DNA of 64,000 bases from Arsukibacterium sp. MJ3 (GTDB lineage Bacteria; Pseudomonadota; Gammaproteobacteria; Enterobacterales; Alteromonadaceae), in NCBI RefSeq assembly GCF_000987765.1, contig NZ_LAHP01000016.1:1-64000 (forward strand), read 5' to 3'. Of this stretch, positions 43,485-52,795 are shown piece by piece; position 1 is the first letter of the stretch, and each line of letters opens with the position of its first letter. Below the pieces are notes generated by a model. It searched no databases. It saw only the letters and a program-made list of their open reading frames with translations, and was not told where the DNA came from. The translations under genes and the position numbers were made by a program.

Positions 43485-44552
43485 ATGAAACTGGCAATAG
43501 TAGGGGGCGGCATTAATGGCTTATCCAGTGCCTGGCAACTAGCCTTGGCTGGCCATCAGGTAACTTTGTTTGAACGCGACAAGCTAATGCAGGCTACCAG
43601 TAGCGCGTCTTCTAAGCTACTGCATGGTGGTTTACGCTATTTAGAGCAAGGCGAGTTTCGCTTAGTACATGAAGCATTGCAAGAGCGGCGCTGGTGGCTA
43701 AAAAAAGCGCCACAATTAACCCGACGTCTGCCTATTCTTTACCCGTTTTACCCCGACTCCCGCCGTGCCCGCTGGCAGTTAAAAATAGGTTTGTGGCTAT
43801 ACGATACCTTTGCCGGGCGCAAAGGCATTGGCCGCCACCGTTGGTTAACGGCTAAACAGGCGTTGCGTTGCTCACCGCAACTAAAAGCCGAAGGGTTAAG
43901 CGGTGCTTACCTGTTTTTTGATGGCCAGATGGACGATCAGAAATTGGGTTTATGGATGGCTGAGCAATGCAGCAAGGCCGGAGTAAAGATCATTGAACAC
44001 AGCCCGGTGCAGCAGGTAACGACCGAAGGCAAAGTACTATTAGCCAGTGGTTGGCAACAATTTGAGCGGGTAATAAATGTTGCCGGGCCTTGGAGCCAGC
44101 AGTTATTAAAGCAATCAGGCTTAGCACAACAACCACTGGATTTAGTACGGGGCAGTCACTTGCTGCTGCCGTCGATCAGTCGCTATGGCCATATGCTGGA
44201 AGTACCGGGCGAAGCGCGTATTGTGTTTGTGTTACCGTATCAGGGTAATACGCTGCTGGGTACCACCGAGGTGCGCCAGCAACTGGATGAAACTATTACC
44301 TGCTCAGCAGCGGAGCGTGATTATTTGTTAGCGGTATATAATCACTACTTCCAACCGGGTGCTGACAAGACTACGGTATTAGCCAGTTTTTCTGGTGTAC
44401 GGCCGCTACTGGGCGGTACCGCCAATGCTAGCAAAGCCAGCCGCGAATATCAGCTAAGCTGGCAAGGTCAGTTATTAACGGTATCTGGCGGTAAATGGAC
44501 TACGGCCAGGGCACTGGGCAAGCAGGTTAGTCAATCAGTAGGGAAAAGCTAA
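43485..44552 (+). CDS. FAD-dependent glycerol-3-phosphate dehydrogenase-like oxidoreductase (short)
   Basis: The 355-residue product has the FAD-binding start GGGINGLSSAWQLALAGH, then ASSKLLHGGLRYLEQGEFRL, which is typical of GlpD, and a DAO fold to the end. It is shorter than E. coli GlpD (501 residues) and lacks the C-terminal DAO_C domain, so it may use another substrate. The ATG at 43485 is preferred to that at 43479 because an AAGGA site lies six bases upstream. Its 3' end overlaps the convergent DUF6351 gene by 18 bases. Confidence 0.82.
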   Translation: MKLAIVGGGINGLSSAWQLALAGHQVTLFERDKLMQATSSASSKLLHGGLRYLEQGEFRLVHEALQERRWWLKKAPQLTRRLPILYPFYPDSRRARWQLKIGLWLYDTFAGRKGIGRHRWLTAKQALRCSPQLKAEGLSGAYLFFDGQMDDQKLGLWMAEQCSKAGVKIIEHSPVQQVTTEGKVLLASGWQQFERVINVAGPWSQQLLKQSGLAQQPLDLVRGSHLLLPSISRYGHMLEVPGEARIVFVLPYQGNTLLGTTEVRQQLDETITCSAAERDYLLAVYNHYFQPGADKTTVLASFSGVRPLLGGTANASKASREYQLSWQGQLLTVSGGKWTTARALGKQVSQSVGKS

Positions 44553-46652
44553 ATCTTCCGGCAATGCCTGGTCCGGCATGGTGTAATCACAGACCCCCTG
44601 GGGGAACGTCGTTTGCAGCTGCTCAGCATAGGGTTGCATATCAACCGGCAGGTAGCTACCCCTGGCAATTGCCTGATCGGCGCTAATTAAGGCACAACTA
44701 AACATTAAGCCATGGGCCGGTGCGCCCGCCTGCAGCCGACTGTTACTTAATGGTGGATAACGGGCAGTGCAATGGCCATTGTCTTGCCAAACGTCATTTC
44801 CTTTCGCGATGAGGCTACCATCTGCCTTAAAACACTGGTCAACCGCCTGCGTCGGTTTTTCTGCATGACTCAGCCACAAATCCATTATTTCAATGGCCTC
44901 GTCCAGTGGCGTATAGTCGGGGTGGCTGACCCAGATTAACTGGTTATTGGCATCTCCGTTGCGAAGGATTAAACGCTGACGTGCGGCAAAAGACGGTTCC
45001 AGATGATGCATATCTAGTTCAGGATCCAAATAATGCCGCAGGTCAATGATCGGTTTATCAGTCATCCCCAAAAACAGTTGGCCATAACGATAGGCCTGGG
45101 CAATCGCTAAACTATTTGCACGATAACGTGCTGCTGGGGCAGCGCTGGTGCTGCTGATAATATTTTGCCGGCCAAAGGCACTGCGCCATATCGGGGTACC
45201 CGCAAATGGCAGGTAGTTTATTTGCTCTGGTTGCATTTCAGGTTGTGGCCGCCAGCTACCGATGGCGGCATTAAGGGCAATAAATTCTTCGGCCGTGAGT
45301 TGGCCTGTGGTTAATGCTGTCAGGCCGTATTGCACACCAAAGTTATCCCACAGGCTATGCCCAAAACCTTGGCTATCGCGGCCGTATATATCGGCCATAC
45401 TTCCCCAGTAACTCCAGTTTACCTGTGTCAGTAATGGATCTGTAGTCAGCCGTTTCAGCTTACCCTGATGGGGGTTGTGAATTAGTGACGACAAGCCAAG
45501 CCAGGCATTGTGACACTGCGTCGCGCCGCGCGGTAAGCTTGGCCAAACCCCTGCGCCTAGTTGGGCCAGCACCACTTGCAGAGCAAATTTCAGCGGGTAC
45601 TCAGTAGAAACACTCAGGCCTTCCAGCAACTGGCGCTGCTGCAGATCCTGCCAGCGGGCTTTGTCGGGCGCTGTAAAGTGGTAAAAGTTGTGCAGCAAAT
45701 CGCAATCCAGCGCATACAGGGTTTGGCTTAACATATCCGGATAACTGTAGAGCGCTATACCACCGTCAAGCAGATCGGGGCTGTTCTGCAGCAGTAAATA
45801 TTGCGCTATGCCACCACCTGAGCCGCCGATCCCAAGGGTGTAGCGTGGCTGACCGTACAGGCTGACAAACTGGCGTTTTACCCGGTTGGCAGTATCTTCA
45901 GCTAACAAAAAGTTATATCCAAAGCTGGTTTTATTAATGCTGGCACTGGCGATGGCGAAACCCTGCCGTAGCTGGGGTAGCCGCTCGCTGATCAACCGTT
46001 CCAATCGCAAATAACCCTGGCGGTAACCAATGCCTACGCCACCGTGAAACTGATAAATCAGTTTGCCATTCCACAGTGCTGTACTATTGCGCTCAGTGAT
46101 ATCGGTTGGTTGCACTGGCATCAGCAGGTAATAGAAAAACCGATTAATTGTGCCCAGTTCCAACCTCACCAGCAACTCATCGGCGGTAAGCGATTGCTGC
46201 TGATAGCGGCTGATGGTGCCATCAGCCGAAATATAAAAATACTGCAGCCCGGCCGGATGCAGGCAGTCTTTGCTGTACCCCAGCGTTTTACCGTACTGTT
46301 GAACCGCCACCCCATAGCCTTGTTGGTTGTCGACGAGCGGCGGTGGCAGCTGTTGCTGGCTGAAGTCACAATACAACGGATAACTGAGGCCGCCGCTGTA
46401 TAACGGCATAACCGGGCCGGGCTGGCCCAGCGGTATAGGGTAGGGATAGGGGTCCGGCGGGCGGGGGCTGTAACGAATGTGCGAGCTTACCTGCAACATA
46501 GGTCCGGCTTGCTGCGGTGCTATATCCTGTATCGGGTTAGGTTCACGCCAGCGCTGGCCCGGGTTTAGGCTGCTAAGGTATAGTAAAAACAGCATAACGC
46601 TTATTAGCATCGCCAGGCTAAGCGCTTTATAACGTTTAAACAAAAAGAGCAT
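44535..46652 (-). CDS. DUF6351-type protein with alpha/beta-hydrolase signature
   Basis: The 705-residue protein has an N-terminal hydrophobic anchor (about residues 12-30) followed by a Pro-rich segment. It matches the pattern of DUF6351: an FHGGVG oxyanion-like motif in the middle, GIGGSGGG with a putative catalytic serine (GxSxG) and several conserved blocks (LPFAGTPIW, MDLWL). This suggests an envelope-bound esterase/hydrolase related to PHB depolymerases or tannases, but no substrate is known. It overlaps the GlpD-like gene by 18 bases tail to tail. Confidence 0.72.
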   Translation of the reverse strand: MLFLFKRYKALSLAMLISVMLFLLYLSSLNPGQRWREPNPIQDIAPQQAGPMLQVSSHIRYSPRPPDPYPYPIPLGQPGPVMPLYSGGLSYPLYCDFSQQQLPPPLVDNQQGYGVAVQQYGKTLGYSKDCLHPAGLQYFYISADGTISRYQQQSLTADELLVRLELGTINRFFYYLLMPVQPTDITERNSTALWNGKLIYQFHGGVGIGYRQGYLRLERLISERLPQLRQGFAIASASINKTSFGYNFLLAEDTANRVKRQFVSLYGQPRYTLGIGGSGGGIAQYLLLQNSPDLLDGGIALYSYPDMLSQTLYALDCDLLHNFYHFTAPDKARWQDLQQRQLLEGLSVSTEYPLKFALQVVLAQLGAGVWPSLPRGATQCHNAWLGLSSLIHNPHQGKLKRLTTDPLLTQVNWSYWGSMADIYGRDSQGFGHSLWDNFGVQYGLTALTTGQLTAEEFIALNAAIGSWRPQPEMQPEQINYLPFAGTPIWRSAFGRQNIISSTSAAPAARYRANSLAIAQAYRYGQLFLGMTDKPIIDLRHYLDPELDMHHLEPSFAARQRLILRNGDANNQLIWVSHPDYTPLDEAIEIMDLWLSHAEKPTQAVDQCFKADGSLIAKGNDVWQDNGHCTARYPPLSNSRLQAGAPAHGLMFSCALISADQAIARGSYLPVDMQPYAEQLQTTFPQGVCDYTMPDQALPEDLAFPY

Positions 46653-46736
46653 CGCCTACTCAGCTATCAGTTATGGTTAAGTAAGCTTAGCTAACAGACC
46701 TGGTATTTACAGTGAAAACGCGTGAAAACTGGCTGT

Positions 46737-48056
46737 TTACAAGGTAATCGCCAGAATTTTTGAGCGACGTTGATAGTTATACAGCTGCTTTTTCTGGCTG
46801 GGTAAATCATCAACGGTAACCAGTTCAAAGCCTTGCTCTAAAAACCAGTGAATACTGCGGGTGGTCAGTGCAAACACTTTTTCATAGCGGCGCTGGCGGG
46901 CCTGCTGAATAATATGCTTTAGCAACAGGTAGCCCCGATCGGCATCGCGATAATCGGGGTGTACCGCTAAGCAGGCAAACTCACCCACGTTGTCATCAAC
47001 AAACGGGTATAACGCGGCGCAGCCAATTACCAGGCCGTCGCGTTCAATTAAGGTAAAATAATCAATTTCCATTTCCAGCTGTTCACGCGAGCGACGCACC
47101 AGCAGCCCTTGTTGTTCTAACGGCCGGATTAAATCTAAAATACCGCCAATATCTCTTATCGTTGCCCGGCGCAGTTTCTCGGCCGACTCCGTTACTATTT
47201 GGGTACCAATACCATCGCGCGAGAACAGCTCTTGCAGTAAGGCACCGTCTTCATCGTAACTTACCAGGTGGCACCGTGGCACGCCGCCACGGGTGGCCGT
47301 AATAGCCGCATGCAAAAACGCCAGCGTACCGGGGCAGGCCGCATTATTTTGTGCTAGCGTCTGTAAGGTTTTTTCCGCTTCGTTGGGCATCAACTCCGCA
47401 ATAATATCGCCAATTTCATCGGTTATACCACCCACTTCACTAAAGCCAATCATTTTGTCAGCTTTAAGCTTAATGGCCACTTGGGTGGCAATATCTTCGG
47501 CGGTTAAGTTAAAGCTTTCGCCGGTAACCGAGGCGGCTATCGGCCCCATTAATACTATGCCATTGTTATCTAACTGGCGGCGGATACCGCTTACATCTAT
47601 ACGCCGCACTTTGCCGCTATGGTGATAATCTATGCCTTCATCTACGCCAAGCGGCTGGGCAATAACAAAGTTACCGCTTACTACGTTAATTTGTGCACCC
47701 TGCATTGGGGTGTTGCTTAAGCTCATCGATAAACGCGCGGTAATATCCAGCTGTAAGGCACCGGCTACCTGCTTAATTAAACGAAAAGAGTCATCATCGG
47801 TTACCCGTACCCTGTTGTGATAGGTAGGTTCCAACCCCGCCAAAACTAATGCCTGATTAATTTGTGGCCTGGCGCCATACACCAGCACAATTTTAATACC
47901 CAGGCTATTTAGCAGGGCAACGTCATTAATAATGCTGCGAAAGCCAGTTTGAGCAATAGCTTCGCCACCTAACATCACCACAAAGGTTTTACCTCGGTGG
48001 GCATTAACATAAGGTGCTGATTGGCGAAAACCGGATACAAGTTCAGTAGTGCGCAC
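46737..48056 (-). CDS. argA: N-acetylglutamate synthase
   Basis: The 439-residue protein has an N-terminal amino-acid-kinase-like domain (residues about 25-280) and a C-terminal GNAT domain ([33 protein letters not shown]) as in gammaproteobacterial ArgA. It makes N-acetylglutamate for arginine synthesis and is usually feedback inhibited by arginine. It starts at GTG with a GGAAG site upstream. It is monocistronic here. Confidence 0.93.
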   Translation of the reverse strand: MRTTELVSGFRQSAPYVNAHRGKTFVVMLGGEAIAQTGFRSIINDVALLNSLGIKIVLVYGARPQINQALVLAGLEPTYHNRVRVTDDDSFRLIKQVAGALQLDITARLSMSLSNTPMQGAQINVVSGNFVIAQPLGVDEGIDYHHSGKVRRIDVSGIRRQLDNNGIVLMGPIAASVTGESFNLTAEDIATQVAIKLKADKMIGFSEVGGITDEIGDIIAELMPNEAEKTLQTLAQNNAACPGTLAFLHAAITATRGGVPRCHLVSYDEDGALLQELFSRDGIGTQIVTESAEKLRRATIRDIGGILDLIRPLEQQGLLVRRSREQLEMEIDYFTLIERDGLVIGCAALYPFVDDNVGEFACLAVHPDYRDADRGYLLLKHIIQQARQRRYEKVFALTTRSIHWFLEQGFELVTVDDLPSQKKQLYNYQRRSKILAITL

Positions 48057-48258
48057 GGATTAAAGGCTTCCTTTTGCGATATTGGTAACGTTGTAAGGTA
48101 TAAAGATGGCAGCCATATGGCAAAACGCCAACTTTAGCTGCAGTAAAGTCGGCATTTTAAGCGGTTTATGGGTTTATATCCAACTTTTAAGCATATTTAT
48201 GCCGCTTTGGCAGTGTGTAGCAGCGCTAAAATCACTCTGACCCTTTTTTATGGTTATG

Positions 48259-49407
48259 TTAATCAACAATAATATGCGGTAAAAAGCGTGAGCTGTCTTT
48301 GGTGATCAGGCTGTTGTCTTCACGAATACAAATGCCAGCAGCGCTATCGCCGACGACCCAGCTGCCAATTAAGGTGTAGTTATCACCAAACTTAGGCAGT
48401 GGTGCCAAGGCCTGACGAATAAAGCCATTGTCGGTGTAGGGGCCGTCTTCGGTTAAACGCTGACCACTGCTGGTTACCAATTCAATATTGGCTCCTTCAC
48501 GCGAGAACAGCGGCTTTTTAACCCAGCCGGCAGTAATCGGTTGCTTATCGTCAAAAAAAGCCGGCAGCAAATTCGGGTGTCCCTGATGCTTTTGCCATAG
48601 CAGCGGTAAAATACCTTTGTTCGATAACAACAACTTCCAACTGGGTTCCAGCCACTGAGTTTTACTGGTTAAAATGGTGCTGGCAAAATCTTCCTGCAGC
48701 ATAAACTCCCATGGATACAACTTAAACAGGCCGTTAATGGGGAAACCGTCCATATCGACCAGCTGGCCATCGATATCACCAAGTTGCTCCAGCTGAATAT
48801 AGCGACAATCTAGGCCAGCTTGCAGGGCAATATCCATCAGGTAATCAACCGTGCCTTTATCTTCAACACTGTTGGTAACGCTGCTAAAGTAAAATGGCCG
48901 GGCCAGGGGCAGCTGGGCAAAGGCTTGCTCCAGTTTGTCTTGCAGCGAATTAAATTGATCGGCGCCTGTTGGCAGTTGGCCACGCATTAGCTGGTCTTCC
49001 AGCCACACCCATTGGAAAAAGCCGGTTTCAAATAATGAAGTTGGCGTGTCGTAATTCAGCTCTAGCAATTTGGCCGGGCTGTTGCCATCGTAGCTAAAAT
49101 CCATACGGCCATAAAGGTGTGGCTCGCCATTGCGCCAACTGGCGGCAATAAAATCCCAAAAACGCTCAGGAATGGCCAGTTGTTGCAGGTATTGCTCGTT
49201 AGCCAAAATGTCTGGCACCAAATCTATCGCCATTTGGTGCAGTTCTTCAGTCGGCGCTTCCAGCTGCTGTTCAATTTGCTGCAGACTGAATTGATAATAA
49301 GCACTTTCATCCCAGTAAGGCTCGTTATCTATGGTATGAAAACCAAAGCCAACACTTTTTGCAAAATCCTGCCAGCCGGGCCTGGGTTCAATACTGTGCC
49401 GTTTCAT
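48259..49407 (-). CDS. ygiC: Glutathionylspermidine synthase-like ATP-grasp protein (YgiC/YjfC family)
   Basis: The 382-residue product matches the YgiC/YjfC family, related to the synthetase half of glutathionylspermidine synthase. It has the ATP-grasp pattern (GRMDFSYDG, LELNYDTPTSLFE, KLYPWEFM and KKPLFSREGANIEL). It may ligate a peptide or polyamine, but no E. coli substrate is firmly known. It lies six bases after ygiB in the order yjfL-ygiB-ygiC. The nearby speA and speE genes make spermidine, but no direct link is shown. Confidence 0.85.
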   Translation of the reverse strand: MKRHSIEPRPGWQDFAKSVGFGFHTIDNEPYWDESAYYQFSLQQIEQQLEAPTEELHQMAIDLVPDILANEQYLQQLAIPERFWDFIAASWRNGEPHLYGRMDFSYDGNSPAKLLELNYDTPTSLFETGFFQWVWLEDQLMRGQLPTGADQFNSLQDKLEQAFAQLPLARPFYFSSVTNSVEDKGTVDYLMDIALQAGLDCRYIQLEQLGDIDGQLVDMDGFPINGLFKLYPWEFMLQEDFASTILTSKTQWLEPSWKLLLSNKGILPLLWQKHQGHPNLLPAFFDDKQPITAGWVKKPLFSREGANIELVTSSGQRLTEDGPYTDNGFIRQALAPLPKFGDNYTLIGSWVVGDSAAGICIREDNSLITKDSSRFLPHIIVD

Positions 49408-49413
49408 TGTTGC

Positions 49414-50025
49414 TTAGCCTCCATAGCTACGAGTTGCGCTGCGCTGGGTAGCCTGAGCGCCAAAACCTCCACGCCGGGCTAATGATGCCGCTTTTGGCTG
49501 CACTGCAGAAGGCCGAATGTTAGTAGTACCCGGTTGGCTGGCTACGGCAGTATTGCTGGCAGTACGAAAGGTATTGCGATCGTCCCGTGATTTATACAAC
49601 GGTTGGGTGGGTACGCTATTGCGGCCACTGGCAGTAGCTTGCTGGCTGGCTTGTTGGCCACCACCTGGTGCTAAGCCGCCACGGTTTAACATTTGGCCGG
49701 CCATAAAGCCCATCATCATCGGCATAAAAAAGCTGCCTTGCTGATTACTCTGCGGTGCGGTTTCACACTGGCCGCTGCCAAAATCAGTTTCACATTCCTG
49801 CTTATTGGCATAACGTGGCGCAACCTGAGGATGCAATTGCTCGGCTTCGGCAAAGGCGGCCTGACACTGTGCTGGCGGGTTATAAAAAGCAGTACATTCG
49901 TCTGGGGTACTGAATACCTGAGCCTGAACTTGTTTCTCGGCGCAGCCGCCTAATACCAGACCGGCTGCTGGTAACATAAAAATTAAGGCGGCTTTCTGGC
50001 TGCGTTTGCTGTTAGATAACTTCAT
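49414..50025 (-). CDS. ygiB: DUF1190 lipoprotein (YgiB family)
   Basis: The 203-residue protein has a lipoprotein signal (LGGC near residue 28) and a short folded part with conserved cysteines (STPDECTAFYNPPAQCQAAF), then a low-complexity Gly/Ser/Gln-rich end with a GGFGAQATQRSATRSYGG-type tail, as in the DUF1190/YgiB family. It is an envelope lipoprotein of unknown function, always near YgiC-type genes. It lies between yjfL and ygiC in one operon. Confidence 0.85.
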   Translation of the reverse strand: MKLSNSKRSQKAALIFMLPAAGLVLGGCAEKQVQAQVFSTPDECTAFYNPPAQCQAAFAEAEQLHPQVAPRYANKQECETDFGSGQCETAPQSNQQGSFFMPMMMGFMAGQMLNRGGLAPGGGQQASQQATASGRNSVPTQPLYKSRDDRNTFRTASNTAVASQPGTTNIRPSAVQPKAASLARRGGFGAQATQRSATRSYGG

Positions 50026-50035
50026 GCGGTGCTCC

Positions 50036-50449
50036 TTAATAACTCATGCAAGCGGCATTTAACATACCAATGGTAATGGAACAGCCTGCTGAAAATAAGC
50101 CGGCAGCCAATTCACCTTCTGTAATACGTTTCGGTAACTGTTTTAAGGCAATGCTACTGATTAAAAAGGTTAGTATTTGCACTACTAATGCTACTGCGCC
50201 CCAAATTGCACAATCGAGTAACGACAGTGAGTGGGTAATAGCGCTACTTAGTGGCCAGGAAAAACCAATTAATGCACCGGCAAAAGCAATAGCGGCAGCC
50301 GGGTTATTGGCGCGGATTAGAGCAAATTCATCATGCGGCGTAACCCAGGTGTAAATCCGGATAAATAGCACTAGCAATAGCACTGCTAAAGCGAAATAAG
50401 CTAAAAAAGACGGTATTCCAGCTAAGGATGAAAGCGCGGTGTTTAACAT
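50036..50449 (-). CDS. yjfL: DUF350 membrane protein (YjfL family)
   Basis: The 137-residue product has four hydrophobic segments in two DUF350 repeats (IPSFLAYFALAVLLLVLF; NNPAAAIAFAGALIGFSWPL) and is typical YjfL. It is an inner-membrane protein of unknown function. It is the first gene of the yjfL-ygiB-ygiC operon, ten bases from ygiB, and diverges from the M13 peptidase gene. Confidence 0.85.
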   Translation of the reverse strand: MLNTALSSLAGIPSFLAYFALAVLLLVLFIRIYTWVTPHDEFALIRANNPAAAIAFAGALIGFSWPLSSAITHSLSLLDCAIWGAVALVVQILTFLISSIALKQLPKRITEGELAAGLFSAGCSITIGMLNAACMSY

Positions 50450-50649
50450 AAGGTGTTCCTGCGATTAAGAGCCAGTGCTGATCCTGCGCAAAAAGCCGGC
50501 GTAATTCAAGTAAAACCGCTTTAACGTTATTTGTTTTGCTTTTTGTCGCAGCCTGGCAGCGAGCTAACCTGCACCGCTTTACAACCGGGGCAGAGCTTTT
50601 ACACTCAAACGTTAATAAAATAATAGCAGTAGTCACTGAAGGAATTACT

Positions 50650-52704
50650 ATGAATAAAGTATCCGCCCTAGCATTAGGTGTGGCGCTATCGCTAGGCTTA
50701 GCTGCTTGTAGCAGCCAACCGACCGGCAGCAACACCGTGCAGCAGCAACCACAACTTAGCTCAGGCATTAGCCCAACCAATATGGACACCACGGTAGCGC
50801 CGCAGCAAGATTTTTTCCGTTATGTTAATGGCAACTGGTTAAGCAGCACCGATATTCCGGCCGACAAAGCACGCTGGGGTAGCTTTGATGAACTGCGCGA
50901 AAACGCAGATAAGCAAGTGCTGGCGATTATTCAGGAACTTGCGGCAACCGCGCATGCAAAGGGCACTGATGGCCAAAAAATGGCTGACTTATATCGCTCT
51001 TATCTTAATGAAGAATTAATTAACGTATTAGGCTTAAACCCGCTGCGTGGTGAAATTGCCCGTATTGATAATTTAAATAATGCAGCAGACTTAAGCCGGT
51101 ATTGGGGTGAAAACCAACAGTTTCGGGTTGGCACACCGCTAGCACTTTATGTTGGCCAGGATCAGCGGCAGTCTGATCAGTATATTACTGGTGCCAGCCA
51201 GGCAGGCCTTGGTATGCCCGACCGTGACTATTACTTAAAAGACGATGAGCGCAGCAAAGTACTGATGGCGCAATACGCCAGCTTTATTGAAACATTGTGG
51301 CAACTGGCGGGTTGGGATAACGCCAAACAGGCCGCAGCCAACGTACTGGCTATTGAAACCCGGCTGGCCGAAGCGCAGTGGAGCCGTATTCAAAATAGGG
51401 ATCGCAACGCCACTTATAACAAGTTAAGCAAAGCTGAGTTAGCCGAACTGGCGCCGGGTTTTGACTGGCCAGGCTTTTTAACCGCGGCCAAGCTGAACGA
51501 TATAGAACATATTGTGGTTCGCCAACCCAGTTATTTTACTGCCTTTGCTAAAATTCAGGCCGAGGTGCCGCTGGCACAGTGGCAACAGTATTTAAAATTT
51601 CATTTATTGCGAGCCAATGCCAGTAATTTAAGCGAGCCTTTTGCTAATGCCAGTTTCGATTTTTATGGCCGTACCTTAAGTGGTTTGCAGCAGCAACGCT
51701 CACGTGAAAAACGGGCAGTTAGCACCGTGGAAAGCAACCTGGGATTTATGGTCGGAAAAAAGTATGTTGAGCGGCATTTTCAGCCCGCCGCGAAAGAACG
51801 CATGGATGAAATGATTGAAAACCTGCGGCTGGCGTTTAAAGAGGCCATTAACGAACTGGAATGGATGAGCCCGCAAACAAAAGTAGAAGCACAGGCTAAG
51901 CTGGCACAATTTAATACCAAAATTGGTTATCCGGATGTCTGGCGTGATTATCAGTGCTTAACTATTGTTGCTGACGACTTAATTGGTAACCTGCAACGCA
52001 GTGGCGAATGTGAATATCAGCGAATGATCAACCGCCTGGGCCAGCCGGTGAATCGCGACGAATGGGGCATGACACCACAAACGGTGAATGCGTATTATAG
52101 CTCTACCATGAACGAAATTGTTTTTCCGGCCGCTATTTTGCAACCACCGTTTTTTAATGTAGCCGCCGATGATGCGGTAAATTACGGCGCTATAGGTGGG
52201 GTTATCGGCCATGAATTTACGCATGGTTTTGATGATCAGGGCCGCCGTTCAGACGGTAATGGTAACCTGCGTGACTGGTGGACTAACCAGGATGAGAGCC
52301 AGTTCCGCGAGCGGGCGCAGCGGATGATCGACCAGTACAGTAACTTTAATCCTATTGATGACTTACGGCTGCAAGGTGCCTTAGGCCTGGGTGAGAATAT
52401 TGCCGATTTAGGCGGTTTAACGGTAGCGTACAAAGCCTATCAAAATGCCACTAAAGACCAGCCAGCGGCGACAATCGACGGTTTTACCCCAGAGCAGCGG
52501 TTTTTTATGGGCTGGGCGCAGGTATGGCGCATTAAGTTCCGTGACGAAGCGTTGCGCCAGCAAGTGATCACCGGGCCACACTCACCTGGCATGTACCGGG
52601 TATTAGGTGTGTTATCGAATATGCCGGAATTTTATCAGGCATTTGAGGTAAAACCAGGCGATGCCATGTATCGTGAAGAAGATGTACGGGTAAAAATCTG
52701 GTAG
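50650..52704 (+). CDS. M13-family metallopeptidase lipoprotein (PepO/neprilysin type)
   Basis: The ATG at 50650 has a GAAGGA site; the 684-residue product has a lipoprotein signal (LAAC near residue 19). The zinc motif HEFTH (near 521) and the third ligand in GENIADLGG are intact, and NAYYSSTMNEIVFPAAI precedes the active site as in all M13 enzymes. It degrades small peptides outside the inner membrane. It begins a run of four plus-strand hydrolase and transferase genes. Confidence 0.93.
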   Translation: MNKVSALALGVALSLGLAACSSQPTGSNTVQQQPQLSSGISPTNMDTTVAPQQDFFRYVNGNWLSSTDIPADKARWGSFDELRENADKQVLAIIQELAATAHAKGTDGQKMADLYRSYLNEELINVLGLNPLRGEIARIDNLNNAADLSRYWGENQQFRVGTPLALYVGQDQRQSDQYITGASQAGLGMPDRDYYLKDDERSKVLMAQYASFIETLWQLAGWDNAKQAAANVLAIETRLAEAQWSRIQNRDRNATYNKLSKAELAELAPGFDWPGFLTAAKLNDIEHIVVRQPSYFTAFAKIQAEVPLAQWQQYLKFHLLRANASNLSEPFANASFDFYGRTLSGLQQQRSREKRAVSTVESNLGFMVGKKYVERHFQPAAKERMDEMIENLRLAFKEAINELEWMSPQTKVEAQAKLAQFNTKIGYPDVWRDYQCLTIVADDLIGNLQRSGECEYQRMINRLGQPVNRDEWGMTPQTVNAYYSSTMNEIVFPAAILQPPFFNVAADDAVNYGAIGGVIGHEFTHGFDDQGRRSDGNGNLRDWWTNQDESQFRERAQRMIDQYSNFNPIDDLRLQGALGLGENIADLGGLTVAYKAYQNATKDQPAATIDGFTPEQRFFMGWAQVWRIKFRDEALRQQVITGPHSPGMYRVLGVLSNMPEFYQAFEVKPGDAMYREEDVRVKIW

Positions 52705-52795
52705 CAGCTGCTAAGTTAGCTGTGAACGACAGGCCAGCGCTGCTGGTCTGGTTCTTCCTTTAAAAGCATCGTGCTTTAGGAACTCAGGGAACAGG

